The notes: generated by a model not told the origin, from the letters alone. A stretch of 6,984 nucleotides of DNA from Chitinophagaceae bacterium (GCA_023251285.1 JAHEZB010000105.1:1-6984), one strand, 5' to 3'. Shown: positions 1 through 6,984, counted from the first letter of the stretch. Translations and numbers: made by a program.

Positions 1-1192
1 AAGTAACGAAAATAACGAAGCGTTCAAACCACATTCCCACATTGATCAAAATAGACATGAAGAAGGTGAACAATACGTTTCTTCTCAATTTTCTTGACCA
101 GAAAAGCTGTGGAGATACAACATTACAAAAGATCATTCCATAATATGCCCAGCCATAAGGGCTAAAGATATTTACCCTGTTCTCACGGAAAGCCCACCAT
201 TCGTAAGGGTTCATGCTGTACCATGCCACAAATAATTCGGATAAATAAGCACATCCGACGATAGAGCCGGTAAGAACAATAATTTTGTTCATCGCTTCAA
301 TATGGCCTATCGTTATATAATCTTCCAGGTGCAACACTTTCCGCGTAATAATCAACAAGGAGTTTACCATGGCAAAACCTGAAAACACCGCACCTGCCAC
401 AAAGTAAGGTGGGAAAATGGTTGTATGCCAGCCAGGGATCACTGAAGTGGCAAAGTCAAAAGACACTATCGTATGTACTGACAATACAAGTGGAGTTGCC
501 AAACCGGCCAAAACCAGAGCAAGGCTTTCCTGGCGCTGCCAGTGCTTGGTACTACCTGTCCAGCCAAACGAGGTGAGACCATAGAACATCTTTCTGAACT
601 TTGTTTTTGCACGGTCGCGGATGGTAGCAAGATCAGGCAAAAGGCCGGTGTACCAAAACAATACAGAAACGGTAAAATAAGTAGATACCGCAAATACATC
701 CCATAACAGAGCGGAATTGAAGTTGGGCCAAACCGGACCACGTGTATTTGGATACGGGAATAAGAAAAATGCATCCCATACACGCCCTACGTGAAAAACC
801 GGGAACATACCTGCACACATTACTGCGAAGATGGTCATCGCCTCAGCTGCCCTGTTTACACCAGTTCTCCATTTTTGACCAAACAATAAAAGGATCGCAG
901 AAATCAGCGTACCTGCGTGCCCTATACCAATCCACCAAACGAAGTTGGTAATGGCCCAACCCCAGCCAACGGTCCTGTTTACATTCCACTGTCCGATTCC
1001 ATAAGCCACTTCCCTGTAAACAGAATAAACACCAAAAAGCAAAAGCGCCAAAGCAATTGAAAGGCCGATCCACCAAAGCCGTGTTGGCTGCGTTTCAAGA
1101 GGGCCTATAATATCCTCGGTTACCTGATGATAAGTTTTATCGCCATCAATTAATGGTTCGCGAAGCTGGGATTCGTATTTTAATAATGACAT
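1..1192 (-). CDS. actC: ActC, NrfD-like quinol-oxidising membrane subunit of alternative complex III (3' end outside window)
   Basis: This reading frame starts at the ATG at 1192-1190 and stays open for 397 codons to the window edge, so the C-terminus is missing. Family members are usually about 460-490 residues, so roughly 60-90 residues lie outside. The visible protein is very hydrophobic, with about nine membrane helices (near residues 39-58, 79-104, 116-134, 162-185, 222-246, 257-283, 300-325, 345-365 and 372-397). NrfD/PsrC-type proteins usually have about ten. It starts [15 protein letters not shown] and contains [14 protein letters not shown] (from 91), FPVFHVGR (130-137) and [14 protein letters not shown] (145-158), all typical of ActC. 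H134, D165 and D246 are conserved-looking polar residues within or beside helices and are candidates for the menaquinol site; this is inference from recalled ACIII structures. It follows actB by 57 bases, in the standard act gene order, and is probably co-transcribed. ActF is a related NrfD-like protein, but ActF comes later in the operon, which favours ActC. Confidence 0.95.
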   Translation of the reverse strand, partial: MSLLKYESQLREPLIDGDKTYHQVTEDIIGPLETQPTRLWWIGLSIALALLLFGVYSVYREVAYGIGQWNVNRTVGWGWAITNFVWWIGIGHAGTLISAILLLFGQKWRTGVNRAAEAMTIFAVMCAGMFPVFHVGRVWDAFFLFPYPNTRGPVWPNFNSALLWDVFAVSTYFTVSVLFWYTGLLPDLATIRDRAKTKFRKMFYGLTSFGWTGSTKHWQRQESLALVLAGLATPLVLSVHTIVSFDFATSVIPGWHTTIFPPYFVAGAVFSGFAMVNSLLIITRKVLHLEDYITIGHIEAMNKIIVLTGSIVGCAYLSELFVAWYSMNPYEWWAFRENRVNIFSPYGWAYYGMIFCNVVSPQLFWSRKLRRNVLFTFFMSILINVGMWFERFVIFVT

Positions 1193-1211
1193 ACTCTTAT
1201 TAGCTTTTTGC

Positions 1212-1228
1212 CACAGTTTACATCTGTG
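1212..1228 (-). promoter_or_regulatory. Small hairpin in the actB-actC spacer
   Basis: In the mRNA sense, CACAG and CTGTG form a 5-bp stem around a 7-nt loop, about 20 bases before the actC start. No T-run follows, so it is not a standard terminator. It could affect mRNA stability or actC translation, but a stem this short can arise by chance. Confidence 0.25.
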
Positions 1229-1249
1229 AGCTTATTAAATTGATTAATT

Positions 1250-4200
1250 CTAGATCTTTACTTTTGTACTGCCTACTTTTCTATCTGTATTTCTTACTTT
1301 AGTAAGATAGTTGATATTAGAAAGCGTGTGCAATTGCTCCAGCACATAGAATTTCCGGTGCTTCTGCTCATCGTTTCTTAACCTGGCGATCTTACTGTTG
1401 TCATCGTTCACATTACCAAATTCAATAGCATGAGTCGGGCATGCCTGCATGCAAGCCGTTTTTACTTCCTGGTCCTGCAAAGGCCGGTCTTCTTTTTTAG
1501 CATTCAGTTTTCCCAGTTGCAAACGCTGGATGCAAAACGTACATTTCTCCATTACCCCTCTTGCACGAACGGTAACATCCGGATTCAGCACCATACGAGT
1601 AAGATCTTCGTCCAGATTTGTGGTTACATCAGAGATGATTCCACGCTGGTTATCAGGGAAGCTATCTGCTCCGTTCCAATCTGCCCAGTTGAACCTTCTC
1701 ACTTTATAGGGACAGTTATTTGCACAATACCTTGTTCCAATACAACGGTTGTAAATCATTTGATTTAATCCTTCACTGCTATGGTTTGTAGCTGATACCG
1801 GGCAAACGTTTTCGCATGGCGCATTGTCACATTGTTGGCAAAGCATCGGCTGGAAAACGATATCCGGATTTTGAGGATTACCGGTAAAATAACGATCAAT
1901 GCGAATCCATTGCATATCATGATACCGGGAAACTTCAAATTTTCCCACTGTCGAAATGTTGTTTTCAGCTACACAGGCGATCGTACAGGCACTGCAGCCA
2001 ATACAAGTGTTCAGGTCGACGCTCATGCCCCATTTTATTCCCGGCTTGTCGTAAGTCGGATAAAGGGTCGCATCGCGGGTAAAATTCTCGCCATAGGCCT
2101 TCAATTCTTCTTCTACCTCCTCGTTCAATTCGCCGGGATGAGCTATAAAGTCTTTCAGTCTTGTTTCTCTTACTACAGGACGGCCTTCCGTAATGCTGTG
2201 TGTTTGAGTAGTAGCTACGCGATATGTGTCGCCTGTTTTTTCTACTGTTACGGGCATTGAATAAGCAATGTTTGTTCCATTCAAAAAGGTGAACGGATAC
2301 ATATTTTTCCCGGTTCCGTCTGCTGCCGGGCCAATATATTCAGCGGTTTTTGTTTTATCATTACTTTGCCGGCCATATCCCAGGGCGACCGCTATTACTT
2401 CAGGGTGTGTGCCCGGAATGATCGTTGCCGGAAGCTCCATGGGTTTTCCGTTTGCAGTGATCTTAATAACGGGTTTATCTACATGAACTTCATATTTATC
2501 GGCACTACGCTGATTGAAAATATCAATACCGAACAATTTTTTTCCCATATCAGGCGAGATCATTGCATAATTGTCCCAAGCCACTTTTGATATCGGATCA
2601 CTTGCTTCCTGGAGCCATGCGTTGCTTGCCCGGTTTCCGTTTCCGATACTTATTTTCTGATATAAAACCAGCTCGATTTCACCGCCCTTTATTGCATTTA
2701 TTTTTGCTGCTGCCTCGGCTACATTACCGGCAAAAGCAACCGTGCCCAAAGAAACAGGTGTTGTCAATGCAGGTTTTGAGGTATCCGCTGCGGGCTGGAT
2801 TTTGTCTGCTGCACGGGTAGAATCTGAAGCGGCGACAGAAGCTACATCAGCTGCGGTGGCTGATGTCAGGTTAGACACATTGACAGCAGTTGGCTGTGTT
2901 TTTATTTTAGAATTTTCTATTATTCCATCCTGGATAAATCTTTCATAACTATCAAGTCCACCGAGTTTGCCGGTCCAGTAATTCCTGAAATATGTTTCAT
3001 AATCAAGAGGGTTTCCGGAAAGTTTTAAAAGAGAGGATTCGAACTGTCTTGTTTTAAACAGGGGGTGAATCAATGGCTGAAGCGCGCTTATGTAACCTGT
3101 TTGTGGTTCTGCATCGCCCCAGCTTTCCAGCCAATGATGAGATGGAATTACATATTTGCAGAGTTCTGTCGTTTCATCCATTTTCTCACTGAAAGAAACA
3201 GTAAGAGGACATTTCTTTACCCCATCGGCAAAATGTAGTGCGTCAAAATAACTGTAAACCGGGTTGGCGCCATAAACCAGAAGTGCACCCACGTTCCCTG
3301 AATTGAGGTCTTGTGTGAGCGTGATCATATCCGAATCGATTCCCTGGCGGTAATTTACCGTTGTGTTCCAGTCAATGGTTTTCCCATTTGCACCAATCGC
3401 TTCATTTATTGCGTTTACAACCAGTTGTATATTCTTATCATTGCTTCCGCAAACCACCAAGGCTTCTCCTTTATGAGCCATCAACTCTGCAGCTGTTGAT
3501 TTTACGGCTGTTGCCAGGTCGGCAGGTAAATTAGCAGAGGTGCCACCGCCCAAAGCGCCAAGCAAAGCGAGAGCAACAGCGCCTGTCTGAGAAGGCTTGT
3601 GGATATAGCGTTCATCGGCATTTGCACCGGTCATGCTATAAAATCCCTCAAACTGAATATGCCTGCTCATCGAAGGATTCTTTTCATTAATTCTTCTTCC
3701 GGTTGCATATTGGCGTGCAATTACAACAGGGCTTATCCAGTTTCCAAGGAAATCTGCTCCAAGGCTTACAATTACTTTTGCATTTTCAAAATGGTATGCC
3801 GGCAGTGCTTTTTTACCGTAAGAAGCGAGATTTGCTTCCAACATTCCGCTGCAGGAAACGGCATCGTATTGCACATGACGGCTGCCCGGATATTTTGCTA
3901 AAAAATCTGCGATAATTTGTTTTCCTGTTATTGATGTATAAGAAGAAGTGAGCAAAACCAATGGTTTTCCCGCATTTGCTGCCAATCCGGCGGCAACCAT
4001 TTTATCAATCGCTTCAAAAGTAGCTTCCTTTTTATTAGCCATCGGGTAACGAAGGCGTGTTGTATCATACAAATCCAACACCGATGACTGCACCTGTGCT
4101 GAAGTTCCTCCCTCGGTCAGAGAAGAAAGTTCATTTCCCTCTATTTTGATCGGACGTCCTTCTCTTTGTTTCACAACCACCGGCACTACATCACCATCAC

Positions 4201-4495
4201 TCAGGTAGGTGGATGCATAATAATTGGGAATACCGGCTATAACATCATCAGGCTTATGCAGGAAAGGAATGGCTTTACGAACGGGCATTTCGCAGCTTGC
4301 AGCAATTGCTGCTGCGGCAGTACTGAAACCCATATATTTAAGAAAGTCCCTTCTTGGCGTTTTGGCATTGAAAATATTTTCATTGGCCAGCTCTTCAAAA
4401 GGAAGTTCTTCCCTGAATTCATTCTTTGCGGCTTTGTTATTGGCATCGCTTTGGTTTAGTTCACCAAAATTTTGCCAGTATTTTTTTTCACTCAT
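1250..4495 (-). CDS. actB: ActB, fused molybdopterin-oxidoreductase-like and four-cluster iron-sulfur subunit of alternative complex III
   Basis: The 1081-residue protein conducts electrons from the quinol site to the ActA haems on the periplasmic face. An acidic N-terminal segment precedes a twin-arginine signal (PRRDFLKYMGFSTAAA, R48-R49). The signal ends in IAASC, with C68 a likely lipid-anchored cysteine although the lipobox is weak. Residues from about 70 to 740 resemble the molybdopterin oxidoreductase family (GADFLGNW near 246, YGANP at 408-412, IPSHHWLESWGD), but the usual N-terminal cluster motif and cofactor ligands are not seen, as known for ActB. Residues 539-582 are an Ala/Ser/Thr-rich linker. 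The ferredoxin part has C831/834/837/841, C886/889/894/898, C918/924/928 and C985/988/1015/1019. The third set lacks one cysteine (T921 stands in its place), which predicts three [4Fe-4S] and one [3Fe-4S] cluster, as known for ACIII. The gene starts 83 bases after actA. No clear Shine-Dalgarno is seen, and the start is supported by the family-like N-terminus. Confidence 0.97.
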   Translation of the reverse strand: MSEKKYWQNFGELNQSDANNKAAKNEFREELPFEELANENIFNAKTPRRDFLKYMGFSTAAAAIAASCEMPVRKAIPFLHKPDDVIAGIPNYYASTYLSDGDVVPVVVKQREGRPIKIEGNELSSLTEGGTSAQVQSSVLDLYDTTRLRYPMANKKEATFEAIDKMVAAGLAANAGKPLVLLTSSYTSITGKQIIADFLAKYPGSRHVQYDAVSCSGMLEANLASYGKKALPAYHFENAKVIVSLGADFLGNWISPVVIARQYATGRRINEKNPSMSRHIQFEGFYSMTGANADERYIHKPSQTGAVALALLGALGGGTSANLPADLATAVKSTAAELMAHKGEALVVCGSNDKNIQLVVNAINEAIGANGKTIDWNTTVNYRQGIDSDMITLTQDLNSGNVGALLVYGANPVYSYFDALHFADGVKKCPLTVSFSEKMDETTELCKYVIPSHHWLESWGDAEPQTGYISALQPLIHPLFKTRQFESSLLKLSGNPLDYETYFRNYWTGKLGGLDSYERFIQDGIIENSKIKTQPTAVNVSNLTSATAADVASVAASDSTRAADKIQPAADTSKPALTTPVSLGTVAFAGNVAEAAAKINAIKGGEIELVLYQKISIGNGNRASNAWLQEASDPISKVAWDNYAMISPDMGKKLFGIDIFNQRSADKYEVHVDKPVIKITANGKPMELPATIIPGTHPEVIAVALGYGRQSNDKTKTAEYIGPAADGTGKNMYPFTFLNGTNIAYSMPVTVEKTGDTYRVATTQTHSITEGRPVVRETRLKDFIAHPGELNEEVEEELKAYGENFTRDATLYPTYDKPGIKWGMSVDLNTCIGCSACTIACVAENNISTVGKFEVSRYHDMQWIRIDRYFTGNPQNPDIVFQPMLCQQCDNAPCENVCPVSATNHSSEGLNQMIYNRCIGTRYCANNCPYKVRRFNWADWNGADSFPDNQRGIISDVTTNLDEDLTRMVLNPDVTVRARGVMEKCTFCIQRLQLGKLNAKKEDRPLQDQEVKTACMQACPTHAIEFGNVNDDNSKIARLRNDEQKHRKFYVLEQLHTLSNINYLTKVRNTDRKVGSTKVKI

Positions 4496-4503
4496 ATTTA
4501 TCC

Positions 4504-4520
4504 AATCCGCACAGCGGATT
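4504..4520 (-). promoter_or_regulatory. Hairpin just upstream of the actB start
   Basis: AATCCGC and GCGGATT form a perfect 7-bp stem with a 3-nt loop. It ends 8 bases before the actB ATG, where a ribosome binding site would normally sit. There is no following T-run, so it is not an intrinsic terminator. A role in controlling actB translation, or in protecting or processing the mRNA between actA and actB, is possible but is inference. The stem itself is read directly from the sequence. Confidence 0.45.
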
Positions 4521-4551
4521 ATTACCTTAAATCAAAAAGATCTAAGAAATG

Positions 4552-4563
4552 AACAATATTGTT
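4552..4563. repeat. 12-bp perfect palindrome in the actA-actB spacer
   Basis: AACAATATTGTT is a perfect palindrome located 15 bases after the actA stop codon. It could be a protein-binding site, but the surrounding spacer is very AT-rich and such a palindrome can occur by chance. I do not recognise it as a known operator. Confidence 0.2.
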
Positions 4564-4578
4564 TCTTTATTTTAAATA

Positions 4579-5835
4579 TTAATAATGACATTTTCCACAT
4601 TCCGTTCCACCGATCATCTGGACGGTAACGCTATCATATTTTTTATCCTTTATATCCTGGTGGAATTTTTCGTAAATGCTGTAAAACTTATTTCCGTGGC
4701 CTTTGTTGTCATCAAACTGAACATTGGTAGTTCTGTGGCAATTGACGCACCATCCCATACTGAGATCAGCAAACTGCGCTACTTCGTTCATTTTCTGAAT
4801 TTCACCATGACATGTCTGACAAGCAACCTGGCCGACTTTTACGTGCTGAGAGTGGTTGAAATAAACAAAATCGGGGAGATTATGAATTTTGACCCATTCG
4901 ATGGGTTTGCCCGGCTTGTCATACGTTTTTGTATCCGGATTCCAGCCTGCGTATTGATATAATTTCTGAATTTCATCATTTGCGTTTACTGTAGTTCCGT
5001 CTTCGCGTTTGATGGGTTCACCGGTATATTCTTTTACCGCCATATGGCAGTTCATACAAACGTTTACTGAAGGAATGGTTGCATGTTTACTATCCTGCGC
5101 GCCGCCATGGCAATACAAACAACTGATCTGGTTTACGCCGGCATGTACTTTATGCGAGTAATAAATCGGCTGGACCGGTTGATATCCCTGCTGTCTTCCC
5201 AAGCCCATCGCCCCCTCTACAAGCCAATACCCTGCAAAGACAAACAGGACGATCGTGATGAGCAGCAGATAAGCTTTATTCCGATAGAAAGGAACAGGTG
5301 TTGGACTTTTTTCACCTTCCTTTTCGTCAGTCAGTTTTTTAAGGTTGCTGTTTACCTGTAATAAGATCAAAGCGACAATAGCCAGGATCAAAGTAAGTAA
5401 CCCGTATAAGATCGTATTATCTGATTTTGGCGCTTCCGTTGCAGCGGCGCCTCCGGCTGTTGGTTTTGCTCCAGGAGCTTCATATTTATCGGCCCACTCG
5501 AGAATTGCATCAATATCGGCTTTTGGTAAGTCCGGAAATGCAGTCATTACTACCCCACCATGCTCTGCCATCAATTTCTTAGCATAAGGATCAGTCTGTA
5601 CCATTGAAGTGGTATTGGCGACCCATTTATAAACCCAGTCTTTAGACGGCTCTCTTTCGCGCGCGCCCTTCAGTGGGGGGCCTACATAATTTTCTAATGG
5701 TTTGTGACAACTTGCGCAGTTGGCTTTAAAGAGTGCCTCACCATCAGCGGCATGCACTGAGTTTTGAGAGGAAACCAGAGTAAGAAAAATGAGAACTGCG
5801 AATGTTTTAGTAAAAAGCCTTTTGACTATATTCAT
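4579..5835 (-). CDS. actA: ActA, six-haem membrane-anchored cytochrome c subunit of alternative complex III
   Basis: The 418-residue multihaem cytochrome takes electrons from ActB and passes them to a terminal oxidase or soluble cytochrome c in the periplasm. It starts with a signal peptide (about 1-29, ending SVHAA). A single-haem cytochrome c domain follows: CASCH at 40-44, with M97 in VVMTAFPDL as likely distal ligand. Then come an Ala/Gly/Pro-rich linker (about 119-139), a membrane helix at 142-160, a lysine-rich and probably cytoplasmic loop, and a second helix at 187-206. The C-terminal part has five more haem sites: CLYCH 239-243, CMNCH 260-264, CQTCH 339-343, CVNCH 363-367 and CGKCH 413-417, two residues from the end. 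Extra histidines (H228, H231, H251, H328, H331) are candidate distal ligands. Classical ActA, as in Rhodothermus, has the five-haem part and one helix. The N-terminal haem domain is therefore an addition or fusion, which may be common in Bacteroidota. It is the first act gene and has its own promoter. Confidence 0.95.
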   Translation of the reverse strand: MNIVKRLFTKTFAVLIFLTLVSSQNSVHAADGEALFKANCASCHKPLENYVGPPLKGAREREPSKDWVYKWVANTTSMVQTDPYAKKLMAEHGGVVMTAFPDLPKADIDAILEWADKYEAPGAKPTAGGAAATEAPKSDNTILYGLLTLILAIVALILLQVNSNLKKLTDEKEGEKSPTPVPFYRNKAYLLLITIVLFVFAGYWLVEGAMGLGRQQGYQPVQPIYYSHKVHAGVNQISCLYCHGGAQDSKHATIPSVNVCMNCHMAVKEYTGEPIKREDGTTVNANDEIQKLYQYAGWNPDTKTYDKPGKPIEWVKIHNLPDFVYFNHSQHVKVGQVACQTCHGEIQKMNEVAQFADLSMGWCVNCHRTTNVQFDDNKGHGNKFYSIYEKFHQDIKDKKYDSVTVQMIGGTECGKCHY

Positions 5836-5885
5836 GACACTTGTTTACCTATCTTGAATTAATAGAATAATTTCCTTGTTGGCTG

Positions 5886-5914
5886 CAAAAGTAAGGAAGC
5901 GTGTTGAGAAACAA
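5886..5914 (-). promoter_or_regulatory. Bacteroidetes-type promoter for the act operon
   Basis: On the minus strand, TACTTTTG (5893-5886) matches the Bacteroidetes -7 consensus TAnnTTTG exactly. A TTG at 5914-5912, separated by 18 bases, fits the -33 element. Transcription would start near 5881, giving a leader of about 45 bases before the actA ATG. The match and its distance from the gene make this the likely primary-sigma promoter of actA and the genes downstream. No start-site data are available here. Confidence 0.65.
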
Positions 5915-5920
5915 TTAACA

Positions 5921-5936
5921 TTTTTTAATTTTTTTT
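5921..5936 (-). promoter_or_regulatory. A-tract (UP-like) element upstream of the act promoter
   Basis: The minus strand reads eight A, then TT, then six A. With a start site near 5881 this block lies at about -40 to -55, where the RNA polymerase alpha subunit contacts UP elements in other bacteria. The two tracts are centred about 9 bases apart, close to one helical turn. A boost to act transcription is inference. Confidence 0.35.
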
Positions 5937-6181
5937 CGGGAAGCGAAATTTTTGCACGTCGAGTACGCAACCGCCGAGTTTGCTGAGTTTCATAGGAAAG
6001 GAACGCATTCAATGTCTCCTCAACGTTCCTGTTTAGTGGTAGAAATGCCGGATTGATGGTAGCTGTGTACCAGTTGTCGGATACGCTGTCCGTGGCATGG
6101 TTATAGGCGATCTATAACATTATTCCGGGATTACACCAGGAGTGTTGACAGCCACTCCATAGTTTCGAAAAGCGGAATTTT

Positions 6182-6984
6182 TTAATCCGGATTGCCTTTC
6201 TTTTTTAACTGGTTGTAAAAGGATTGTAGAATATAGAAAGCTTCTTTTTTATGTCCATTATTACTAAATAACCCTTTCCGGTTCCAGCCTTGCTGGTAGA
6301 TTGGATTATTTCTTTTCGGGGAACGAAAATCTGCCAATACCCATGGTGATATGCCTACCCAATTATCTGGCATGCGCTTGAACATATTTATCTGCTCGCG
6401 GTAATACCATGCCTGGTATTCTTCGCTGAACCGGGTAAGAGAATCTGCATGAAAACCATACAGAGCCCCGGCTCCGGTTTCACTGATAAATAAAGGCTTA
6501 TCATATGGAGTGCTCCAGTTGGCCGTGCGGCAGGAAGCGGGCGATCCTCCATACCAGCCGAGGTATTCATTAAAAGCCACGAGGTCAACATATTGCCCTA
6601 GGGGATCGTCTATAACATGCATTTTGCTATTAGAATTATAATTCACTTCCAAAGCAGCAGAAATCATGCGGGTGCTATCGAGCCCTTTTGCCGACAGGAC
6701 GAGGTTGTGCATAAATTCGGTACGTACGGGACTTACCGGTGTTTCATTACCGACTGACCAGATGATGATAGCGGCGCGGTTTTTATCACGTGTGATCATC
6801 TCCGTCAATTGCTGCTTTGCCTTTTCATACACCTCGGGGTTTCCAAAATCTATCGTCCAGTAAACAGGAATTTCGGACCACACCAGGAAGCCGAGAGAAT
6901 CGGCCATGCGGGTCATGCTTTCATCATGCGGATAATGTGCGAGCCGCACCATATTACAACCCAATTCTTTTGCCCAACCAAGTA
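6182..6984 (-). CDS. Glycoside hydrolase family 2 enzyme, beta-glucuronidase/beta-galactosidase-like (5' end outside window)
   Basis: Only the C-terminal part is present: 266 residues, with the frame open through the window edge. The TTG at 6964 is an internal leucine, not a start. The visible part is most of the GH2 catalytic barrel. It contains GCNMVRLAHYPHDE, LGFLVWSEIP, the acid/base motif WSVGNE (Glu codon 6745-6743), NEYLGWY, and the nucleophile motif FISETGAG (Glu codon 6481-6479). It ends with WVLADFRSP and GWNRKGLF followed by a lysine-rich tail. The N-R-K-G stretch matches the Asn-x-Lys pair that contacts the uronic acid carboxylate in beta-glucuronidases, and NEYLGWY resembles the same family. 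Beta-glucuronidase activity is therefore plausible, but related GH2 enzymes share these features. The missing N-terminal domains and signal peptide would help decide. The gene has no evident link to the act operon other than strand, and the 346-base gap with its own promoter suggests separate transcription. Confidence 0.93.
   Translation of the reverse strand, partial: LGWAKELGCNMVRLAHYPHDESMTRMADSLGFLVWSEIPVYWTIDFGNPEVYEKAKQQLTEMITRDKNRAAIIIWSVGNETPVSPVRTEFMHNLVLSAKGLDSTRMISAALEVNYNSNSKMHVIDDPLGQYVDLVAFNEYLGWYGGSPASCRTANWSTPYDKPLFISETGAGALYGFHADSLTRFSEEYQAWYYREQINMFKRMPDNWVGISPWVLADFRSPKRNNPIYQQGWNRKGLFSNNGHKKEAFYILQSFYNQLKKKGNPD

Larger units (their letters stand above)
5836..6181. other. 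Intergenic region between the GH2 gene and actA
   Basis: These 346 bases hold no recognisable gene. The actA-proximal third carries the actA promoter and an A-tract block. Just after the GH2 stop, an inverted repeat (GGAGTG at 6139-6144, CACTCC at 6153-6158, 8-nt loop) may end or protect the GH2 transcript, but no T-run follows it. A second inverted repeat pairs AGGAACG (5999-6005) with CGTTCCT (6024-6030) across 18 bases. An open frame without an ATG runs on the minus strand from 6111 to 5845 and is discussed as a finding. No tRNA or known riboswitch was recognised. Confidence 0.6.

Noticed and set aside
466..1076. Minus-strand short open frames at 466-783, 633-818 and 843-1076
   Set aside because: They overlap actC in other frames. 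The actC frame is continuous for 397 codons with clear membrane helices and family motifs, so these are shadows.
1832..2260. Plus-strand open frame of 142 codons opposite actB
   Set aside because: It is antisense to the conserved actB region ahead of and including the ferredoxin clusters; the translation looks like a random hydrophobic and cysteine-rich shadow.
1250..4495. ActB as an active molybdenum enzyme (formate dehydrogenase or polysulfide reductase type)
   Set aside because: The N-terminal cluster motif and the cofactor-ligand residue of active enzymes are not seen. Neighbouring pentahaem and NrfD-like genes identify ACIII, whose ActB has no molybdenum cofactor.
4585..4962. Plus-strand open frame of 125 codons opposite actA
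   Set aside because: It lies wholly antisense to actA, whose six haem motifs prove the minus-strand frame, and its translation has no recognisable motif.
5925..5993. Short minus-strand frame of 22 codons starting MKLSKLGGC
   Set aside because: It ends in the A-tracts just upstream of the act promoter, has no ribosome binding site and no recognisable features; most likely chance.
6139..6158. Inverted repeat after the GH2 stop codon as an intrinsic terminator
   Set aside because: The stem is 6 bp with an 8-nt loop and no T-run follows on the transcribed strand, so a standard terminator is not supported.
1..6984. CRISPR arrays, insertion sequences, tRNA or rRNA genes
   Set aside because: No spaced repeats, terminal inverted repeats with a transposase, or RNA gene signatures were found when reading both strands.

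Overview
The window looks like chromosomal DNA of a member of the Bacteroidota, probably Chitinophagia. The evidence is the gene set, a Bacteroidetes-type promoter (TTG - 18 nt - TACTTTTG), weak or absent Shine-Dalgarno sequences, and proteins of the Bacteroidota form of alternative complex III (ACIII). All four protein-coding genes lie on the minus strand, so the window reads from high to low coordinates.

Region by region: (1) 6984-6182 is the 3' part of a glycoside hydrolase family 2 (GH2) gene. It carries both catalytic glutamates and an Asn-x-Lys motif reminiscent of beta-glucuronidases. Its 5' end lies outside the window. (2) 6181-5836 is a 346-base gap holding a good promoter for the next gene, an A-tract block just upstream of it, and an unexplained open frame without an ATG. 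(3) 5835-4579 is actA, a multihaem cytochrome c with six CXXCH sites: an N-terminal single-haem domain on a membrane tether plus the classical pentahaem part. (4) 4495-1250 is actB, a Tat-exported fusion of a molybdopterin-oxidoreductase-like domain without visible cofactor ligands and a four-cluster ferredoxin domain. (5) 1192-1 is actC, an NrfD-like quinol-binding membrane protein, open to the window edge. It has no stop codon inside the window and is easily missed by ORF callers.

Together actA-actB-actC form the start of an ACIII operon. By established knowledge of this complex, menaquinol is oxidised at the NrfD-like membrane subunits. Electrons then pass through the iron-sulfur clusters of ActB to the haems of ActA, and on to a terminal oxidase or soluble cytochrome c, doing the job of the bc1 complex. 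The remaining genes (actD, actE, actF and often cytochrome oxidase genes) would be expected just beyond position 1.

The system is a known one, and I see no wholly new system here. The points worth a second look are the six-haem ActA, a low-complexity insertion in ActB, small hairpins in both operon spacers, the promoter with its A-tracts, and the possible gene remnant between the GH2 gene and actA.
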